A DNA stretch of 64,000 nucleotides, taken from Methanomassiliicoccales archaeon LGM-DZ1 (GTDB lineage Archaea; Thermoplasmatota; Thermoplasmata; Methanomassiliicoccales; Methanomethylophilaceae). Made by a program: the position numbers and the translations under genes. The notes below the pieces were generated by a model that saw only the letters and a list, made by a program, of their open reading frames with translations, was not told the DNA's origin and did no database searches. This document shows positions 59,973-64,000 of the stretch, in pieces (position 1 is the first letter of the stretch; every line of letters starts with the position of its first letter). The stretch is from the NCBI GenBank assembly GCA_030168595.1, contig CP115556.1:558001-622000 (forward strand), given 5' to 3'.

Positions 59973-62165
59973 ATGAGGATCGTCTTCAGAGGCACCGTCC
60001 AGGGAGTGGGCTTCCGCCCGGCCGTTTACAGGACGGCGGTCTCCCTCGGCCTGCACGGAAGCGTCCGCAACGACGGCTCCCGCGTGACTGTAGATATAGA
60101 CCGGGACGATCTTACGGAGAAATTCATCTCCGAGCTGAAGGCCTCCCTCCCCCCGCTCGCCAGGATCGATTCTGTGGAGACCGAGAGGTTCGCCGTGGAA
60201 GCCGGTTCGTTCTCGATCGCCGCCTCGGGGGAGGACGGCAGGGACGGCGCTTCCATCCCCACGGACACCGCAATCTGCCCCAAATGCCTGGAGGATATGA
60301 GGTCCGGCAGGAGGAAAGGCTACGCCTTCACGTTCTGCACCGACTGCGGGCCCAGGTTCACGACTCTGACCGCGATGCCTTACGACCGCGCCCACACGTC
60401 GATGTCCGCATTCCCCATGTGCCCGGAATGCGCCAAAGAGTACTCCGATCCTTCCGACCGCCGCTTCCACCACCAGACGATATGCTGCCCCCGCTGCGGC
60501 CCGCAATACAGGCTCGCAGGCGCGGACGGCTCGGAGATCGCCTCGGACGATCCGATAAGGGACTTCGCCGCACGCCTCGACGGCGGAGCGATAGGTGTCG
60601 CCGAGAGCTGGGGCGGGATGCACATCTGCTGCACGCTGGCACAGTTGGAGAAGCTCCGCTCGTGGTACCGCCGCCCCCAGAAGCCGTTCGCGATCATGGT
60701 GCGCGACATAGAGACTGCGGAGAGGTATTGCAGCCCGACCGACGCGGAAAGGGAGCAGCTCCTGTCCCCGCACCGCCCGATCGTGCTCGTGAAGAAGAAA
60801 GAGACCGAGTTCTCCGGACTCATCTCGCCCGGCATCGATACCACCGGGGTGTTCCTGCCCTATACCGGCATGCAGCACCTCCTCTTCGATTCCCTCGGGG
60901 CCGACGCCCTGGTCATGACCTCCGCCAACCCGCCGGGGGAGCCTATGGCCACCGATCCGGAAGACGCTTTCCGCCTGGGAGCGGACTGCTACCTCCTGCA
61001 TAACCAGGCCATCGTCAACCGCGCCGACGATACCGTCCTCCGCATGTGCGGGGACAGCGTGTTCTACATCCGGAAGTCCAGGGGAGCGATACCGTCCTTC
61101 TACGAGATCCCCCTGGAAGGCGGTGCGGCCGCCGTGGGGGCGCAGGAGAACCTCGCTGGTGCGGTCGCCTGGAAAGGGCGCATCTATCCGACCCAGTACA
61201 TCGGGAACGGCGAGAAGTTCGGGGTGGAGGACTATCTCGAGGAGGCCGTCCGCCGGCAGCTGGAGTTCACCGGCTGCGAACCGTCCGTCATCGCGGAAGA
61301 CATGCACCCGGCATATGCCAACCGCGCTTTCGCGGCCCGCCTGGCCGAGGAATGGGGCGCAGAGGTCACCGATGTGCAGCATCACCATGCGCATGCGGTG
61401 TCCCTGATGGCCGATTCCGGGATCTGGGACCATCTCACCGTCCTCGCGCTCGACGGCACCGGGCACGGCGACGACGGGGCGGCCTGGGGAGGCGAGGTCA
61501 TGTCGTGCACCCTGGGCTCCTACGAACGCCTGGCACATCTGCAGTACCTCCCCCTGATCGGAGGGCAGAAGGCGGTAGAGGACATCCGCAGGCTCAGGCT
61601 CGCCGCCGACCTCGCCAACGGCGCTGAGACCGATACGGGATTCTCGGATGCCGAGCTGTCAGTCCTCTCTAAGTTGGCCGGGAGGAGCGTGAGGAGCTCG
61701 TCCTTCGGGAGGTTCCTGGACGCTCTGGCATATTCGCTCGAAGTGTGCAGGGCCCGTACCTACGACGGGGAGCCGGCCATGAAGCTGGAACATCTTCTGG
61801 CCCGCGGGCATCTGATCGACGGGTTCGGGACGGAGACCGTGAGGGGAGAGATCCAGACAGCGCCGCTGTTCCTCAGGCTCGGAAAGGCGGACCCGGCCGA
61901 CGAGGCCTATTCCGCCGTGCACGGAGTGCTGGCAGAGATGGTCTCCGCCGCTTCCATGAACGCAGAGGCCGAGGGGGAGGACCGCATAGGCATCACCGGG
62001 GGGGTGTCCTACGATGTCCCGATCGTGAAGATGGCGGAAGAGCTCGCGGAGGAGCGCGGCATGAGGCTGATCGTCCATTCCCGCGTCCCGAACGGCGACG
62101 GAGGGATCTCGACGGGCCAGGCGGTCTGCGCGCTGGCACGCGCCGGGGAGAGAAGACTGGATTAA
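59973..62165 (+). CDS. hypF: Carbamoyltransferase HypF, [NiFe]-hydrogenase maturation
   Basis: Makes the cyanide ligand precursor from carbamoyl phosphate and transfers it to HypE. 730 aa. Acylphosphatase domain (1-90: MRIVFRGTVQGVGFRPAVYRTA), two zinc fingers (CPKCLEDM...CTDCG and CPECAKEY...CPRCG, residues about 100-180), YrdC-like domain with KPFAIMVRD and VMTSANPPGEP, and the Kae1-like domain with HPAYANR, VQHHHAHAVSLMAD and LALDGTGHGDDGAAWGGE. Implies [NiFe] hydrogenases. TATA-like CCTAAATAC lies about 23-31 bp upstream. Confidence 0.96.
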   Translation: MRIVFRGTVQGVGFRPAVYRTAVSLGLHGSVRNDGSRVTVDIDRDDLTEKFISELKASLPPLARIDSVETERFAVEAGSFSIAASGEDGRDGASIPTDTAICPKCLEDMRSGRRKGYAFTFCTDCGPRFTTLTAMPYDRAHTSMSAFPMCPECAKEYSDPSDRRFHHQTICCPRCGPQYRLAGADGSEIASDDPIRDFAARLDGGAIGVAESWGGMHICCTLAQLEKLRSWYRRPQKPFAIMVRDIETAERYCSPTDAEREQLLSPHRPIVLVKKKETEFSGLISPGIDTTGVFLPYTGMQHLLFDSLGADALVMTSANPPGEPMATDPEDAFRLGADCYLLHNQAIVNRADDTVLRMCGDSVFYIRKSRGAIPSFYEIPLEGGAAAVGAQENLAGAVAWKGRIYPTQYIGNGEKFGVEDYLEEAVRRQLEFTGCEPSVIAEDMHPAYANRAFAARLAEEWGAEVTDVQHHHAHAVSLMADSGIWDHLTVLALDGTGHGDDGAAWGGEVMSCTLGSYERLAHLQYLPLIGGQKAVEDIRRLRLAADLANGAETDTGFSDAELSVLSKLAGRSVRSSSFGRFLDALAYSLEVCRARTYDGEPAMKLEHLLARGHLIDGFGTETVRGEIQTAPLFLRLGKADPADEAYSAVHGVLAEMVSAASMNAEAEGEDRIGITGGVSYDVPIVKMAEELAEERGMRLIVHSRVPNGDGGISTGQAVCALARAGERRLD

Positions 62166-62239
62166 TTATCCATGCATAACATGGTTTATCTATCTGTGGA
62201 TTATTGTTCCATCCATACCGCGCCGAGCGCGCGCTACTG

Positions 62240-63259
62240 GTGATTTCGACGGACAATACGCTCTTCGTTCTTCTCGACGGCATGGAGGATGACCCGTGCC
62301 CGGAGCTCGGGGGGAAGAAACCCTACGAGGCCGCGGAAATGCCCTTCATTAGGAAGGCCGCCCCGAACCTGGCATGGACTACCGGCAGGGGATATACCCA
62401 GCTGTTCCTGAACGAGTTCTGGACCGGGCACGCCCCTGATCCCTCGACCTCCCGCGCGGCGATCGAGGCCTGCGGGCTCGGGCTGGACATGGGCCACGGA
62501 AGGACCGCCTTCCGCATGAGCCCCGCGTTCATCGGGGACGGGACCGTGAAATGGGCCTACGGAGTGGACGACCGCGCCGACGACCTCATGCAGAGCGTGA
62601 AGGACAACATGTACCTCCTGGACGACTGCGCCCCGGAGATGAAGTTCTTCGTGCACGGCCGCGCCGTCATCACCCTGGACTACGGGGACTATGTTCCCGA
62701 GCCCGGGCCCCAGGCCCCCGTGGACGGCCCCTTCGTGCCGATAGCCGGCCCTATGGGCGAGCTGGTCATGCAGGTGGCCTCGGAGAACGAGGGCCTCACG
62801 CTCTATCCCTGGGGCATCGGGAAGGTCGGGCACATCTACCCCGCCTTCCCCTGCGTCAGGAAGATGACCGCTATCTCGGACAGCCCGACCGCCTTGGGAA
62901 TCGCCGCCATGATCGGGCACAAGACCCAGCTGATCGAGGACATCGACGACAGGTTCCCGGCTGCCCTGAAAGCGCTCAGGGAGGGGAACGTCTTCCTCCA
63001 CATGGACGAGGTCGATGAGTACAGCCACGAGAAGGACCCCATGAAGAAGAAGCGCATCCTGGAGCACATCGACTCGATGATGTCCGAATACTTCTCGGAC
63101 TGCAGCAGGATGGTGTTCTTCGTCGACCACGGCACGTCCTGCGTCACCGGCAAGCACATCCTGATGGACGTCCCCTTCAGGACCAGCTTCGAATGCTTCG
63201 GGCAGGGCGAGCACGTAGAGCTCCCCGCCCTGGTCCCCAAGCTGATGGGAGGGATGTGA
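62240..63259 (+). CDS. ApgM-like phosphoglycerate mutase homologue (alkaline phosphatase superfamily)
   Basis: 339 aa from GTG 62240; the frame is open to TTG 62204. The first metal motif is FVLLDGMEDDPCPELGGKKPYEAAEMP, then GHAPDPSTSRAAIEACGLG in place of the usual P-G-S-D segment, LHMDEVDEYSHEKD (D...D...H metal motif) and FFVDHGTSCVTGKHILMDVPF (D-H and H). Thus most metal ligands remain, but the middle domain is divergent and shorter than ApgM (about 400 aa). Role uncertain: phosphoglycerate mutase or a phosphatase. It lies 64 bp before cobT on the same strand. Confidence 0.7.
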   Translation: MISTDNTLFVLLDGMEDDPCPELGGKKPYEAAEMPFIRKAAPNLAWTTGRGYTQLFLNEFWTGHAPDPSTSRAAIEACGLGLDMGHGRTAFRMSPAFIGDGTVKWAYGVDDRADDLMQSVKDNMYLLDDCAPEMKFFVHGRAVITLDYGDYVPEPGPQAPVDGPFVPIAGPMGELVMQVASENEGLTLYPWGIGKVGHIYPAFPCVRKMTAISDSPTALGIAAMIGHKTQLIEDIDDRFPAALKALREGNVFLHMDEVDEYSHEKDPMKKKRILEHIDSMMSEYFSDCSRMVFFVDHGTSCVTGKHILMDVPFRTSFECFGQGEHVELPALVPKLMGGM

Positions 63260-63323
63260 AACGGATTTCGAACTGCCGCCGTCGCTGACTGCCCGCGGGA
63301 ACGTTGGCAATGCCAAGAAGATA

Positions 63324-64000
63324 ATGAAGAGGATCTGGGGGAAGAGGGGGATATTCACCTGCACCATCGCCTCCACCCTGACCTCCACCATCCCGGGGAT
63401 CTCCGAGGCAGGGGACACCCCCGAGCTCACCCTGTTCACCGGCCCGGCCGATGCCGAGCTCCTCATGGCGGGGAAGGTCCTCTGCATGAAGGACATCCCG
63501 ATGAACCCCGGGAACATCCCCACTCCCGCCACGCTCACCAAAGCCGCCCTGGAGCTCTCCGGGATGCCGTTCGCGATCATCAACGGCGGTTCGAAGGTAA
63601 CCCCCAGGATCCCCTGCATAGAGGTCGGGGGAGTCACCGGGGAGAAGATCACCGGCGGGCATGCCATGGAGCATGACAACGTCATGAGGGCGTTCGAGTA
63701 CGGGAAGATCCTCGGGAAGCACCTCGCGGACACATACGATTACGTCGTGGTGAGCGAGAGCTGCGCCGGCGGCACCACCACCGCTCTCGCCGTCCTCCTC
63801 GCCATGGGCGTCATCAGGGAGAACCTTGTGAGCAGCAGCTCCCCGAAGAACCCCAAGAAGTTCAAGTGGGACACCGTGATGGAAGGGTTCAAAGCAGCCG
63901 GGATCTCCATCGGGGACCTGAAGGATAACCCCCTGAAGGCGATCGAGCTATTCGGGGACCCTATGATGCCGGTGAACCTCGGCATCGCGCTGGGAGCGGC
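63324..64000 (+). CDS. cobT: Nicotinate-nucleotide--dimethylbenzimidazole phosphoribosyltransferase (archaeal CobT), partial
   Basis: Cobamide lower-ligand activation, relevant to methyl-transfer corrinoids. Visible: TSTIPGISEAGDTPELTLFTGPADAELL, GNIPTPATLTKAALELSGMPFAIINGGSK, ESCAGGTTTALAVLLAMG and VSSSSPKNPKKFKWDTV, matching the archaeal CobT/UPF0284 group. It runs off the right edge. ATG 63324 is the only obvious in-frame start; the frame is open upstream to a TGA at 63243 but without ATG, GTG or TTG, so the N-terminus looks slightly short. Confidence 0.85.
   Translation, partial: MKRIWGKRGIFTCTIASTLTSTIPGISEAGDTPELTLFTGPADAELLMAGKVLCMKDIPMNPGNIPTPATLTKAALELSGMPFAIINGGSKVTPRIPCIEVGGVTGEKITGGHAMEHDNVMRAFEYGKILGKHLADTYDYVVVSESCAGGTTTALAVLLAMGVIRENLVSSSSPKNPKKFKWDTVMEGFKAAGISIGDLKDNPLKAIELFGDPMMPVNLGIALGA

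Noticed and set aside
59910-61538. 542-codon frame antisense to hypF
   Set aside because: Arg/Gly/Val-rich translation without domain structure; hypF is unambiguous.
1-64000. Apparent abundance of CTGGCAC/GTGCCAG
   Set aside because: A rough count of about 45 CTGGCA hexamers on both strands is close to expectation for this base composition, so no uptake or Chi-like signal is claimed.
1-64000. CRISPR array, insertion sequence, prophage or rRNA
   Set aside because: No regularly spaced repeats, transposase, integrase, phage structural gene or rRNA sequence was found.

Overview
The window looks like a gapless stretch of a GC-rich archaeal chromosome, most likely from a methanogen of the Methanomassiliicoccales (inference). 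Archaeal marks are TATA-box promoters just upstream of start codons, Pelota, an HTH_10 regulator, GHMP-type shikimate kinase, 3-dehydroquinate synthase II with the aldolase-type ADH synthase, a fused phosphoglucose/phosphomannose isomerase and an archaeal-type CobT. HypF, homocitrate synthase, Hcp and small 2[4Fe-4S] ferredoxins fit an anaerobic methanogen. None of the roughly 60 genes ends in TAG (almost all end in TGA, a few in TAA), yet one gene, galE, carries an in-frame TAG just before its catalytic YxxxK motif. That is the pattern expected in an organism that decodes UAG as pyrrolysine, a known trait of this order.

Layout. 1-8.0 kb: surface-polysaccharide locus (Wzt/Wzm exporter, Glf, GalE with UAG, PGI/PMI, a COG5610-type HAD protein, RmlA). 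8.2 kb: tRNA-Pro(CGG). 8.4-12.3 kb: cysteine hydrolase, HPP membrane protein, two iron-sulfur flavoprotein-like FMN reductases, a CYTH protein and an HTH_10 regulator. 12.4-19.0 kb: isocitrate dehydrogenase family gene, then sufU-S-D-B-C behind a CsoR/CstR-type repressor whose palindromic operator overlaps the promoter. 19.3-27 kb: ABC-F ATPase, a prephenate dehydratase-like gene and an aromatic operon (ADH synthase, DHQ synthase II, AroD-AroE fusion, shikimate kinase, EPSP synthase). 27-34.5 kb: TetR regulator, cation/proton antiporter, SbcC/SbcD, HxlR regulator. 34.6-42.3 kb: Hcp, methyltransferase, homocitrate synthase, APC permease, Pelota, two tandem ferredoxins.

42.6-57.5 kb: carAB; hisC-hisH-hisA; a metallo-beta-lactamase-like protein; hisG; asd with chorismate mutase; divergent from these an ACT-domain regulator followed by hisB-hisF-hisIE and a PHP phosphatase; then an iron alcohol dehydrogenase. 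57.5-64 kb: small charged protein, MTA phosphorylase, a DUF4143-type AAA ATPase behind a perfect 13-bp-arm palindrome, hypF, an ApgM-like phosphomutase and the start of cobT.

The genes connect by pathway: Asd supplies aspartate semialdehyde to ADH synthase, the aro operon carries it to EPSP, and chorismate mutase and the dehydratase-like gene lead to phenylalanine/tyrosine. Most histidine genes are present, but hisD, aroC and tyrA are not in the window. No CRISPR array, insertion sequence, rRNA or prophage was seen. The most interesting signals are the UAG in galE, the Suf-linked persulfide-sensor-like repressor with its operator, the sufC frame that runs on through sufB, and several strong palindromes beside regulators or mobile-looking genes.
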